DNA of 64,000 nucleotides from Natrinema ejinorense (GCF_002494345.1 NZ_NXNI01000001.1:1116001-1180000), one strand, 5' to 3'; positions 27,840 through 36,577 are shown, numbered from the stretch's first letter. Notes: generated by a model from the letters alone, not told the origin. Numbers and translations are program-made.

Positions 27840-28214
27840 ATGTATGCAGAAACCGATTTTCTCCTCGCGCTTATCAAAGACGAAGACTGGCTCGGAGACG
27901 CCGCCGAGTCGGTGTACCGAGAACACCGAGATGAGTTATGGACGTCGCAGTTCACGCTCATCGAACTCCTGATGGTCGCCTACCGCGAGGAACGCGATAC
28001 CGAACGCGTCGTGTCGAACGCCGCCACCCTCGTCGAGGTACGCGGTGACGTGGAGACAGTCGTTACGGCGGCGACGTACGTTGAAGACCACGGGTTCACG
28101 CCATTTGACGCGCTCCACCTCGTCGAATCGAACGGCGATACCATCGTCTCGAGCGACGACGCGTACGAGAATACGACACCTCGCCTCGATCTGACGACAG
28201 TAACTGAGGAGTGA
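27840..28214 (+). CDS. vapC: VapC-type PIN domain toxin (endoribonuclease)
   Basis: PIN-domain ribonuclease of 124 residues, predicted to cleave RNA when free of VapB. Acidic residues expected in the active site are visible: D6 in AETDFLLAL, the Glu in TLIELLMVAY, the Asp in FTPFDALHLVE, and the Asp pair in SSDDAYEN. It starts on the base after the vapB stop, so the two form one operon. Its 3' end and the following spacer are duplicated at 27281-27446. Confidence 0.9.
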   Translation: MYAETDFLLALIKDEDWLGDAAESVYREHRDELWTSQFTLIELLMVAYREERDTERVVSNAATLVEVRGDVETVVTAATYVEDHGFTPFDALHLVESNGDTIVSSDDAYENTTPRLDLTTVTEE

Positions 28215-28271
28215 CGCTCCGCAACCACTAAACGCGACTCGCACCAACCACTGTCCAATGACCGACTGGAC
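28104..28271 (+). repeat. Right copy of direct repeat flanking vapBC
   Basis: This 168-base segment overlaps the end of vapC, the 43-base spacer and the first five codons of rfcL. The left copy is at 27281-27446. About sixteen substitutions and one two-base gap separate the copies, so the duplication is not very recent. Confidence 0.85.
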
Positions 28272-29781
28272 GGAGACGTACCGCCCGACGACCCTGTCGG
28301 AGGTACGCGGGAACAACAAGGCCCGCGACCAACTCGAGGAGTGGGCCGAGAGCTGGGACGACCACCGGAAGTCGGTGATCGTCCACGGCAGCCCCGGCGT
28401 CGGGAAGACCTCCGCCGCACACGCGCTGGCCAACGACATGGGCTGGCCGGTGATGGAACTCAATGCCAGCGACAGCCGAGGGGCCGATGTCATCGAGCGG
28501 ATCGCGGGGGAAGCCGCCAAGAGCGGGACGCTCACCGGCGGCGAGTCGGGTCGGCGGCTGGTCATCCTCGACGAGGCGGACAACTTCCACGGCAACGCCG
28601 ACTACGGCGGCTCGCGGGAGGTTACCCGCGTCGTCAAGGACGCCAACCAGCCGATCGTCCTCGTGGCAAACGAGTTCTACGACATGAGCCAATCGCTGCG
28701 CAACTCCTGTGAGACGATCGAGTTCCGCGACGTTTCGAAGCGCTCGATCGTCCCCGTGTTGCGGGACATCTGCCGCCGCGAGGGTGTCGACTTCGAGGAG
28801 GAAGCCCTCGAGAAGATCGCCGAGTCGACGAGCGGCGACCTTCGGTCGGCGGTCAACGACCTGCAGGCGGTCGCCGAGGAGACCGAGCGGTTGACCGTCG
28901 AGGACGTGGTGACGAGCGAGCGCGATACGACCGAGGGGATCTTCGACTTCCTCGACGAACTCATCAAGGAGAAAGACGCCGAGGGCGCGCTGCGAGCCTC
29001 CTACGACGTCGACGAGACGCCAGACGACCTGCTCAACTGGATCGAGGACAACGTCCCGAAGGACTACGAGGGGGCCGAACTGGCCGATGCCTACGGGTTC
29101 CTCTCGAACGCCGACCGGTGGCTGGGCCGGGTTCGAGCCACGCAGGACTACTCCTACTGGCGATACGCGACCGACAACATGACCGCCGGCGTCGCCGCCT
29201 CGAGACGCGGCGACAAGGGCGGCTGGACCCGCTATGGCCCGCCGAGCTACTGGTCGAAACTCGGCCGGACCAAGGGGACCCGTAACACCCGCGATTCGAT
29301 CGCCGAACGTATCGCGGAACGGGAGGGTGCGAGCGTCGCCACCGCTCGCCGGGAGATTCTCCCGTTCCTCTCGGCGATGACCCACCACTGCAAGAACCGC
29401 GACCTGACCGTCCGCATGGCAGCAGCCTACGATCTCGACGAGGCCGATGTCTCGTTCGTCACCGGAAGCGGGAAAGACACCAACAAGGTCGCGTCGATCG
29501 TCGAGGACGCCGACGAGCTGAAAACCACGGAAGCGGTCGAGCACTCGGGCAACGCCTTCTTCACGCCGGACGACTCGCGTTCGGACGCCGACGAGACGAC
29601 CGACGGGGAGCCAAACGGCGACGACGAAGACGGCGACCAGAACGAGCAACGAACGCTTACGGTCCCGGAAGACGACGACTCAGAACGATCAGCCACGGCG
29701 AGTGACCGATCGGCGTCCGACGATTCGGCGACGGCCGACGAACCGGCCGACGATCAGTCGGGATTGAGTGACTTCATGTAG
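28258..29781 (+). CDS. rfcL: Replication factor C large subunit
   Basis: Clamp-loader large subunit that, with RfcS, opens the PCNA ring at primer termini. The protein has 507 residues. The AAA+ domain (about 1-230) carries Walker A GSPGVGKT (44-51), Walker B LVILDEAD (102-108) and sensor-region SGDLRSAVNDLQ. A helical collar follows (to about 400). The C-terminal hundred residues are very acidic, and the protein ends in QSGLSDFM, a PCNA-interacting (PIP) motif. The ATG lies within a sequence duplicated 825 bases upstream. Confidence 0.97.
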   Translation: MTDWTETYRPTTLSEVRGNNKARDQLEEWAESWDDHRKSVIVHGSPGVGKTSAAHALANDMGWPVMELNASDSRGADVIERIAGEAAKSGTLTGGESGRRLVILDEADNFHGNADYGGSREVTRVVKDANQPIVLVANEFYDMSQSLRNSCETIEFRDVSKRSIVPVLRDICRREGVDFEEEALEKIAESTSGDLRSAVNDLQAVAEETERLTVEDVVTSERDTTEGIFDFLDELIKEKDAEGALRASYDVDETPDDLLNWIEDNVPKDYEGAELADAYGFLSNADRWLGRVRATQDYSYWRYATDNMTAGVAASRRGDKGGWTRYGPPSYWSKLGRTKGTRNTRDSIAERIAEREGASVATARREILPFLSAMTHHCKNRDLTVRMAAAYDLDEADVSFVTGSGKDTNKVASIVEDADELKTTEAVEHSGNAFFTPDDSRSDADETTDGEPNGDDEDGDQNEQRTLTVPEDDDSERSATASDRSASDDSATADEPADDQSGLSDFM

Positions 29782-29926
29782 GCCCGCCCGCTCCGCCGAC
29801 GATCCGGGTAGCAGATCCTGTCGGGCGTCGATCCCAGGGTGTGTTTCGAACGAATGTGTCCATTTATTGACTGATCGACACTATTACGTCGATGATCGAT
29901 GAGAGTACCGCATGGTGATCGGCAGA

Positions 29927-30124
29927 ATGACAGACCCACACAGCTGCCCGCTCTGTACCGAGCGATACGACGACCGTACCGATCTTCGGGTCCACCTCGA
30001 GGTGGAACACCGGAAATCGGAAGTAGTCTCCTATCTCATCGAACTCGAAACGGAGGATACCGAGGTTCCGATCGACCGGGAGGGACCGACGGTCGGCGAA
30101 GAGCGGCCGGCGACGTCGGCCTGA
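29927..30124 (+). CDS. Small C2H2 zinc-finger protein
   Basis: Protein of 65 residues with one classical finger at its N-terminus: CPLCTERYDDRTDLRVHLEVEH (C-x2-C, then H-x4-H). An acidic tail follows. Haloarchaea encode many such single-finger proteins, presumably for DNA, RNA or protein contacts; none is assigned here. The ATG at 29927 is used, but the ATG at 29912 in the same frame is equally possible. It converges with bioD. Confidence 0.7.
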   Translation: MTDPHSCPLCTERYDDRTDLRVHLEVEHRKSEVVSYLIELETEDTEVPIDREGPTVGEERPATSA

Positions 30125-30138
30125 GTGGGCGCGGAGCG

Positions 30139-30846
30139 TTACCGAGGCGTTTCTACCGGAAGGCGATCGTACAACGCCGGCGAGAGTGCGTCACTGACGC
30201 CGGCAGCGAACTCCCGTGGTGTCGTCTCGCCGTCGTCACCGTTCGCCAGCGGCGGCACCGTCTCGACCGAATAGCCGGTCATCCGCTCGAGTTCGTCGGG
30301 GTTGGTCCGTTCGGCGAGCGTTTCGCCTGCGTACTCGTTGACGACGATCCCACGGATGTCGATCCCGCGGGCCTCGAGCGCGTCGATCGAGAGCGCGGTG
30401 TGATTGAGGGTGCCCAGTCCCGACCGCGTGACGACGACCGCCGCGGCCTCGAGGTCTGCGACGAGGTCAATCACTTCACGGTCGCCGGCCAGGGGGACAC
30501 GGAGACCACCGATTCCCTCGACGATCGGGACCGGCGTCGCCTCGATCTCGCGTTCGCAGGCCTCGCGGATACGTTCGTACGCGAGCGGTTCGTCGGCGAC
30601 GTCGGCTGCGACGCGGGGAGCCAGCGCCGGCTCGAGGAAGCGCGGACAGGTCGCGGCGTCGGGATCGTCACAGGCCGCGGCGACGAATCCGGCGTCGTCG
30701 TCCGGCGGGTGGCCGGTCTGGGCCGGTTTGATCGCTCGCGCCTCGTGGCCGGCGTCCCGGAGCATCTGTGTCAGCCCGGCCGTAATAACCGTCTTCCCGA
30801 CGCCGGTCCCGGTCCCGACTACGGCGATCGGCTGGGTCCCGGTCAC
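30139..30846 (-). CDS. bioD: Dethiobiotin synthase
   Basis: ATP-dependent carboxylase closing the ureido ring of dethiobiotin from 7,8-diaminononanoate. It has 235 residues with the P-loop GTGTGVGKT at 11-19, the substrate lysine region IKPAQTG, VEGIGGLRVPL, and TRSGLGTLNHT. The start is a GTG (30846) that overlaps the bioF TGA by four bases. A much longer in-frame upstream extension overlapping bioF is an artefact of high GC. Last gene of the biotin operon. Confidence 0.93.
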   Translation of the reverse strand: MTGTQPIAVVGTGTGVGKTVITAGLTQMLRDAGHEARAIKPAQTGHPPDDDAGFVAAACDDPDAATCPRFLEPALAPRVAADVADEPLAYERIREACEREIEATPVPIVEGIGGLRVPLAGDREVIDLVADLEAAAVVVTRSGLGTLNHTALSIDALEARGIDIRGIVVNEYAGETLAERTNPDELERMTGYSVETVPPLANGDDGETTPREFAAGVSDALSPALYDRLPVETPR

Positions 30847-32066
30847 AGTACCCCGACCTCCTCGCCCGCCGCCTGAAAGGCCTCGAGACAGGTGATGATG
30901 TCGTCCTGGTCGTGCGTGGCCATCGGCACGACGCGAATGCGACTCGTTCCCTCCGGGACGGTTGGTGGCCGGATCACCGGGGCGACGACCTCTCGCTCGC
31001 GGATCCCATCGGCGAGTGCGATCGCGTCCGTCCGGTCGCCCACGAGAACGGGGAGGATCTGGGAGTCGCCCAGCACCTCGAATCCCATCGACTCGAGGCC
31101 GTCGCGGAGGTGGGCGACGTTCTCCCAGAGGCGGTCTCGCACGTCGCTGTGACGGGCGACGTGCAGCGCCTCGCTGGCGGCCGCAGCGGCCGGCGGCGTG
31201 AGGCCGGTCGAGAAGACGAACGACCGCGCGTCGTTGATCAGACAGTCGATCAACGCTTCGCTGCCGGCGACGTAGCCGCCCTGACTCGCCAGGGCCTTCG
31301 AGAGCGTCCCCATCTGTACCTGGACGCGGTCCTCGAGCCCCTCCGCCTGAACGACGCCGCCGCCGTTGGCGTAGAGCCCCGTCGCGTGGGCCTCGTCGAC
31401 CATCATCCACGCGCCGAACTCCTCGGCAGCGTCGCAGATAGCCGCGAGCGGGGCAACGGTCCCGTCCATGCTGAACACCGAGTCGGTGACGATCAGCCAG
31501 GATTCCTCGTCCGGGTCTCGACCGTCCTGGGCAGCCGTTCGGGCGCGTTCCTCGAGCTTCGATCGCAGGCTCGCGGCGTCACAGTGGTCGTAGACGACAG
31601 TGTCGGCGTCCGCGAGCCGACAGCCGTCGATGATACTCGCGTGATTGAGCTCATCCGAGAAGACGACGTCCGGCTCGAGGGCAGTAATCGTCCCGAGGTT
31701 CGCGGCGTACCCCGAGGAAAAGGCCAGTGCGCGATCGGTTCCTTTGACCTCGGTGAGTAGCCGCTCGAGGTCGCGGTGGACCAGCGTATCGCCGGTGACG
31801 AGTCGACTCGCGCCGGCACCCGTCCCGACGGTCGCGGCGGCCCCCCGAGCCGCGTCCTGTACCCGCTGGTCGTCGGTCAGACCCAGATAGTTGTTCGACG
31901 CGAAGACCAGCGCCTCGGCCGAGTCGAGGACTGGCAGGTCGCCGCCAGAGGGGTCGGCGAAGTAGCCGCGCTCGGCGACCCGATCGACGGGCGATAACGA
32001 ACGTTTCAAATCGTCGTCCTCGAGGGTTTCGAGTCGGTCCTCGAGGTCGAACCCGCGGTCGGCCAT
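30843..32066 (-). CDS. bioF: 8-amino-7-oxononanoate synthase
   Basis: PLP enzyme condensing pimeloyl thioester with alanine, the first committed biotin step. It has 407 residues with the pyridoxal-phosphate lysine K257 in GTLSKALASQGGY, the cofactor-aspartate motif VDEAHATGLY, the FSSGYAANLGT block and SDELNHASIIDG. ATG 32066 (MADRGFDLEDRLETLE) is preferred; an in-frame GTG at 32090 adds eight residues. Translation is coupled to bioD. The gene for the usual next enzyme, BioA, is not in the cluster. Confidence 0.93.
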   Translation of the reverse strand: MADRGFDLEDRLETLEDDDLKRSLSPVDRVAERGYFADPSGGDLPVLDSAEALVFASNNYLGLTDDQRVQDAARGAAATVGTGAGASRLVTGDTLVHRDLERLLTEVKGTDRALAFSSGYAANLGTITALEPDVVFSDELNHASIIDGCRLADADTVVYDHCDAASLRSKLEERARTAAQDGRDPDEESWLIVTDSVFSMDGTVAPLAAICDAAEEFGAWMMVDEAHATGLYANGGGVVQAEGLEDRVQVQMGTLSKALASQGGYVAGSEALIDCLINDARSFVFSTGLTPPAAAAASEALHVARHSDVRDRLWENVAHLRDGLESMGFEVLGDSQILPVLVGDRTDAIALADGIREREVVAPVIRPPTVPEGTSRIRVVPMATHDQDDIITCLEAFQAAGEEVGVL

Positions 32067-32226
32067 TCGCCTAAACGGACTCAGTGCCACGGTTTGACTC
32101 TCACGGTTCCGGTCGCAGGACTTGTTCGGCTCGCTCTCGGCTCGAGCCGGTCGATACGCGGTCGTTTCGGGTATTCTGGCAAAGCGCTCATAGAAGAATC
32201 GCTCGGACAGTATCGGCGCGGGCGGC

Positions 32227-33285
32227 TCAGAAGCCGGGCATCAGGTCGGCCGGTCCGAACACGCCGTATTCGCCGGCTCGATTCCGCCGCACGCCGGCTT
32301 TCAGGTAGCCCAATGCGGGGCCGTTGACGTTGGCTTCCATACTCGTTTCGTCGCCGAGCTGGAAGGTGTTCGTCGCCGTCTCGCCGTCGAAGGTCCGGCC
32401 CGTCACGCGAACCGTGGTCGTGGTCGGCTTCTCGTCGTTGCGCACGTCGAGGATCCCGCCGACCTCGACGTCCTCGGCGTCGCAGATGCCCGCGCGCTCG
32501 AGCAGGACGTCGTCGGCGTGTTCCATGTCCTCGAACTCGATGACGCCGTCGTGGTCGTCGATGATCGCTTCGATCTCGTCTTCGGAGAGTTCGCGCGCGG
32601 TCTCGATGTCGTACTCGGGGAGGTGGGCGATGTCCTCGCGGACTGTCCCGCGATTGTCCTCGTAGCCGGACTTGAGGCCGACGCCCCACCAGATGTCGAT
32701 GTCCGTGACCTCGACGAACGACTGGGCCGCAAGCGCCGCCGCCCCGGTGAGCAGTCCGGGCGTCGCGCCCGCGCCACAGATGAACGTGATGCCCGCGTCC
32801 TCGAACGCCTCGCTGCGGTCGTCGAGCATGTCGATCACGCGCGAGCGCTTGAGCACGTCGATCATGACCCCGGAGTAGTCCCCCTCGGCGAAGCGGTCGG
32901 CGGTTCGGGGAATGAAGTCGTGTTCGTAGTTCGGCAGGGCGAGCAAGACGGCGTCGATCCGGTCGCCGTGGTCGATGACCTCCTGGATGGGATCCTCGCT
33001 GGGACGTGCCTGACTCGAGGCGACGACGCCCTTCCGTTCACCGTGTTGTTTGACGCCGCTTTCGGCCGTAGTCGCACCCGTTCCTCCATCGGTCGCGACC
33101 TCGTTGTCGATATTCCCTTCCGTCGCTGCGAGCAGTTCGTCGACGTCGAGGCCGTCGAAGTCGACGGCGACGCCGTGGCGGTCACACGCCGCGACGGGTG
33201 TCAGTGCGTCCTTGTGCTGGCTCACTTCGAGTGCTCGTCGGCCGATACCTCCGGTTCCGAGTACCGCAAACGTGATTTCGTTCAT
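32227..33285 (-). CDS. bioU: Saccharopine dehydrogenase-like oxidoreductase, probable BioU
   Basis: NAD(P)-binding Rossmann protein of 352 residues, starting with FAVLGTGGIGRRALE (dinucleotide motif). It is a haloarchaeal saccharopine-dehydrogenase-like family member. It lies between bioB and bioF, where bioA would be expected, and no bioA is present. Cyanobacterial BioU, also saccharopine-dehydrogenase-like, replaces BioA by converting the 8-amino-7-oxononanoate to the diamine using one of its own lysines as amino donor. K146 in MIDVLKRSRV is a candidate for that residue, but this is unproven. The assignment rests on context plus family; an alternative is another NAD(P)-dependent dehydrogenase of amino-acid metabolism. 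Confidence 0.7.
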   Translation of the reverse strand: MNEITFAVLGTGGIGRRALEVSQHKDALTPVAACDRHGVAVDFDGLDVDELLAATEGNIDNEVATDGGTGATTAESGVKQHGERKGVVASSQARPSEDPIQEVIDHGDRIDAVLLALPNYEHDFIPRTADRFAEGDYSGVMIDVLKRSRVIDMLDDRSEAFEDAGITFICGAGATPGLLTGAAALAAQSFVEVTDIDIWWGVGLKSGYEDNRGTVREDIAHLPEYDIETARELSEDEIEAIIDDHDGVIEFEDMEHADDVLLERAGICDAEDVEVGGILDVRNDEKPTTTTVRVTGRTFDGETATNTFQLGDETSMEANVNGPALGYLKAGVRRNRAGEYGVFGPADLMPGF

Positions 33286-33315
33286 GGTTGTCGATGTATT
33301 GGTGAAGTCGGGTGG

Positions 33316-34419
33316 CTAGTCGTCGCTCGGTTCCGCGCCCGTACTCGCCGTTTCGGTCGACGATTCCGCAGCGCCGCTGTGGCGAGCCTTGACCTCCTCC
33401 GGGTCGAAATCGTTGGTCTCCCGGTTTGGCTCGAGCCCCGCGCGCTCGATGATTTCGATGTCGTCGCCGGGCGACTGGCCCTCGGTCGTGAGGTAGTCGC
33501 CGGTGAGGAGCCCGTCCGCGCCGGCCTCGAGTGGCAGGTGCTGCTCGTCGGGCTCGAGGTTGACCTCGCGGCCGCCGGTCAGGCGGACCCGCGACTCGGG
33601 ATGGAGCAGTTTGTACACCGCGACCGTCTTGACGATTTCTTCCGTACTGATGTCGACCCCCTGCTCGGCCAGCGGCGTCCCCGCGACGGGATTGAGGACG
33701 TTGACCGGCAGCGAGGAGATGCCGATGTCCTGCAGGGCGATCGCCGCCTCGACCCGGTCTGTCGGCGTCTCGCCCATGCCGAGGATCACGCCGGCACAGA
33801 GGTCCATCCCTGCCTCCTTGGCGACCTCGAGGGTCTCGACGCGGTCCTCGAAGCTGTGGGAGTCTACGATCTCGGGGAAGTAATTCGGGGAGGTCTCGAT
33901 GTTGTGATTGTAGTGATTGATCCCCTCCTCGGCGAGGATCGCTGCCTCCTCCTCGGTGAGAATCCCGAGGGAAGCGTCGACCTCGAGTTCGCACTCGTCG
34001 CGGACGAGCCGAATGGACTCGAGGACCTCCGCCCACTCTTCGGGCCGGTGTTCCTTCGAGACGCCCTTCTCGGCGACGACGATCCCGAACCGCTGGGCAC
34101 CGTCGGCCTCCGCGCGCTTGGCGGCCTCGAGGATCTTCTCCGGACCGAGGAAGCCGTAGGTGTCGATGCCGGTGTCGAAGTGGACCGACTGGGCACAGAA
34201 CCCACAGTCCTCCGCGCAGTTGCCCGCCTTCGCGTTGACGATCGAACAGGCGTCGACCGTGCCGTCACCGAAGTGATCGCGCACGGTCGCGCCGGCCTCC
34301 GCGAGCGCCTCGACCGGCTGGGCCATCAACGCGAGCCCGTCCGTCCGATCGAGTTGCTGCCCGGCCATGACCTGCTCGAGTGCGTCGTCGACCGTCTCGT
34401 TTCCAGTCTCGTAAACCAC
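33316..34419 (-). CDS. bioB: Biotin synthase (radical SAM)
   Basis: Inserts sulphur into dethiobiotin using a radical-SAM [4Fe-4S] cluster and an auxiliary [2Fe-2S] cluster. It has 367 residues. The cluster cysteines are C68, C72 and C75 in AGNCAEDCGFC, and NAKAGN, INHYNHNIET and GMGETPTDRV follow. The C-terminal 40 residues are acidic and disordered. The start is a GTG at 34419; upstream translation reaches 34581 but is not conserved-looking. First gene of the operon bioB-bioU-bioF-bioD. Confidence 0.93.
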   Translation of the reverse strand: MVYETGNETVDDALEQVMAGQQLDRTDGLALMAQPVEALAEAGATVRDHFGDGTVDACSIVNAKAGNCAEDCGFCAQSVHFDTGIDTYGFLGPEKILEAAKRAEADGAQRFGIVVAEKGVSKEHRPEEWAEVLESIRLVRDECELEVDASLGILTEEEAAILAEEGINHYNHNIETSPNYFPEIVDSHSFEDRVETLEVAKEAGMDLCAGVILGMGETPTDRVEAAIALQDIGISSLPVNVLNPVAGTPLAEQGVDISTEEIVKTVAVYKLLHPESRVRLTGGREVNLEPDEQHLPLEAGADGLLTGDYLTTEGQSPGDDIEIIERAGLEPNRETNDFDPEEVKARHSGAAESSTETASTGAEPSDD

Positions 34420-34613
34420 GTCTCTGAATGTGGTTAACGGAACTATAATGTTTTTGGATGGTCGTTTCGGTCGACCGGTCGGTACGCGGCGTCGACATCC
34501 GGGCCTCGAGACAGTCGGATGGAACCACGTGGAGCCTGCCGGCCACCCGATTCCAGCGACTGGTTCACCTCGATTCCCCAACGTTTGAGTAGTGGTAAAC
34601 GGTATCGTGGCAT
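34420..34613. promoter_or_regulatory. Divergent promoter region of biotin operon and dehalogenase-like gene
   Basis: GTGGTTAACGG (34430-34440) sits 11 bases before the bioB start and GTGGTAAACGG (34592-34602) 12 bases before the divergent gene's ATG, differing in one base. An AT-rich TATA-like tract lies at about 34441-34455. They could be operator copies, though one pair proves little. Confidence 0.35.
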
Positions 34614-35534
34614 ATGGTTGTCAGTGTCCCAGCGGAACGATTCGAGGACGTACCGGGTTTCGACTACGATCCACAGTACGTAAGCGTCGGCGAGTTGGAC
34701 ATGGCGTACGTCGAAACCGGTGGCGAGAGCGTCGATGAGGCCGACGAAACGTTCCTCTGTCTGCACGGCGAACCGACGTGGTCGTTCCTCTACCGGAAGA
34801 TGATGCCTCTCCTCGCCGAGCGCGGCCGCGTGGTCGTGCCCGATCTGATCGGTTGCGGGCGCTCCGACAGGTACGAGGACCGCGAGGAGTACACCGTCGA
34901 GATGCATTACGACGCGCTCCGGACGTTCGTCGAGGAACTCGAGTTGACGAACGTCACGCTGGTCTGCCAGGACTGGGGTGGGCTGTTGGGGCTCTCGTTG
35001 GCGGCGAATCAGCCAGAACGGTTCGCCCGTCTGGTCCCGATGAACACCGGCCTTCCGGACGGCACACAGGAGATGACCGAGACCTGGCACGCGTTCGCCG
35101 AGATGGTGGCGACCGCCGAGGAACTGGATATCGGCGACCTCGTCGAAAACGGCTGTTACCGTGATCTCTCCGCGGACGTGGTCGACGCCTACCGTGCGCC
35201 GTTCCCGAACGAACGATACATGGCCGGCGCTCGGACGTTTCCGGGGCTGGTACCACAATCGCCCGACGACCCCGGGGCGGAGCTGTTCGGGGATGCCCGG
35301 GATCGACTCGCCGAGTGGGAGAAGCCGGCGTTCGTCCTCTTCGCCGAGCACGATCCGATCACGGCCGACAACCGCGATCCGTTGCGCGAACTCATTCCAA
35401 CTGCGAGCGAGCAACCCGACGTCTGGATCGACGAGGCCGCGCACTTCCTGCAGGAAGACGCCGGCGAGAGAATCGCAAGGCGAATCGTCGACTTCGTCGA
35501 TCGGACACCGTCGACCAGCAATAGCAGCCCCTGA
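34614..35534 (+). CDS. Haloalkane dehalogenase-like alpha/beta hydrolase
   Basis: Soluble alpha/beta-hydrolase of 306 residues. The nucleophile elbow VCQDWGG (D120, followed by W121) is the haloalkane dehalogenase signature, where the Trp helps bind the halide. The oxyanion-side motif is LHGEPTWSFLYRKM, the acid appears to be in FAEHDPIT, and the base His in DEAAHFLQED. Such enzymes release halide from haloalkanes by forming an ester with Asp, but many annotated members have unknown substrates. It is divergent from bioB and its stop codon runs into a palindromic element. Confidence 0.8.
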   Translation: MVVSVPAERFEDVPGFDYDPQYVSVGELDMAYVETGGESVDEADETFLCLHGEPTWSFLYRKMMPLLAERGRVVVPDLIGCGRSDRYEDREEYTVEMHYDALRTFVEELELTNVTLVCQDWGGLLGLSLAANQPERFARLVPMNTGLPDGTQEMTETWHAFAEMVATAEELDIGDLVENGCYRDLSADVVDAYRAPFPNERYMAGARTFPGLVPQSPDDPGAELFGDARDRLAEWEKPAFVLFAEHDPITADNRDPLRELIPTASEQPDVWIDEAAHFLQEDAGERIARRIVDFVDRTPSTSNSSP

Positions 35535-35616
35535 TACGGTTTGCCGTCCCGATTTCCCGGTGGGACCGCAGGGCGGTCCCGGTCCCACCGGCACTGACGG
35601 ACAGTAACCGTCTGAA
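35533..35616 (-). repeat. Dispersed palindromic element, copy B (inverted)
   Basis: Eighty-four-base element starting in the dehalogenase-like TGA. Its reverse complement matches 24402-24488 at about 90 percent. The central ten-base stem GGTGGGACCG / CGGTCCCACC is at 35559-35568 with 35580-35589, loop eleven bases. The outer arms are ATACGGT and ACCGT. The two copies are inverted relative to each other, 11 kb apart. Confidence 0.75.
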
Positions 35617-35640
35617 ACGAGGCCCACACTGCTCCCACCG

Positions 35641-36138
35641 CTATCGCTGCCGAGCGAAGAACGCTCGTAGCAGGGGATACCACGCCCCGAAGACGACTCC
35701 GAACGTCAACACGGCGTAGAAGCTTCCCCAGTGGTGAACGGGAACCGAATACTCGGCTCCGGTCACGACCTCGAGCAGGAGGGGGACGCCGTAGGCGACG
35801 ACGGCGACCCAGAGCAACGCGCCATAGGAGAGGCCCACGCAAGTACAGAGAAACGGGCTGCGACCGCTCTCCGCGAGCGGTCGCGGGACGTATCGACCGC
35901 CGGAGAACCACGAGACGAGTGCGACGAACGGAGCAGCGGCGGCGAGGCTGTGACAGAAGACGAGCGTCCACTCGTTGACGACGCCGTCTAGCCCGTACAC
36001 GCCAGCGACCGACCCAAAATCACCGGTCGCGTGTAACACGCCACCGAGCGCCGCCCCAGCGATCACGGCGGTTACTACTGTGGTGAGGACCGTCACCGGT
36101 GACGGGAAATCACCACGGCGTGACTTTCTGTAAGACAC
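35641..36138 (-). CDS. Hypothetical multi-spanning membrane protein
   Basis: Protein of 165 residues with a short basic N-terminus (MSYRKSRRGDFPSP) and about four transmembrane helices (around residues 14-36, 60-80, 98-122, 137-157). It begins TVLTTVVTAVIAGAALGGV and ends RAFFARQR, giving a positive-inside C-terminus. No conserved motif is recognised. The upstream region is AT-rich (36140-36180) and may hold its promoter. Confidence 0.55.
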   Translation of the reverse strand: MSYRKSRRGDFPSPVTVLTTVVTAVIAGAALGGVLHATGDFGSVAGVYGLDGVVNEWTLVFCHSLAAAAPFVALVSWFSGGRYVPRPLAESGRSPFLCTCVGLSYGALLWVAVVAYGVPLLLEVVTGAEYSVPVHHWGSFYAVLTFGVVFGAWYPLLRAFFARQR

Positions 36139-36577
36139 GACAGAATCTCACAGATACGTTTATAAGTATTTATCTTATTTCTAGACGTATGTCTGGTTCT
36201 GTGACCATTTCGGCGCGATCGGCCACCGTTTTCGACGGCACCACTCTCCCCTGAGACCGTGGTCGCTTTCACGCCATCTCTCGAGTATCGTCGCCGGCGT
36301 GGTGGTCGACCACGATGGCTCCAGTGGGGAACGTTCGTTCCGAATCGGGGACCGAGAGATCCCCACGACGGGGTGATCAGCGGGGAAAATCTCCTCTGGG
36401 CCCAAATTGTGCTATCTTCCACTGGTTCAGCATGAATTCTAGACGTTTGTCAATCATCGCAACCGCTATTACCGGCTGACGGCCAGTACACTAATATGGT
36501 GCCGCTAGTATCCACCATAGCCAGAAAAATTGCAAAAGTTAAAGTCGTGTGATAATCCATTTGCAGAAAACGGGCCT
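36139..36577. other. Intergenic region with a near-identical 15-base repeat pair
   Basis: No convincing gene in 439 bases; the only small reading frame (36189-36254, 21 codons) has no supporting feature. TTCTAGACGTATGTC (36179-36193) recurs as TTCTAGACGTTTGTC (36438-36452). The ends are AT-rich and likely hold promoters for the membrane protein to the left and the acidic protein to the right. Confidence 0.5.

Noticed and set aside
30847-31410. Extended N-terminus of bioD
   Set aside because: The extension overlaps bioF in another frame and is low-complexity Arg/Gly. The GTG at 30846 starts the P-loop domain correctly.
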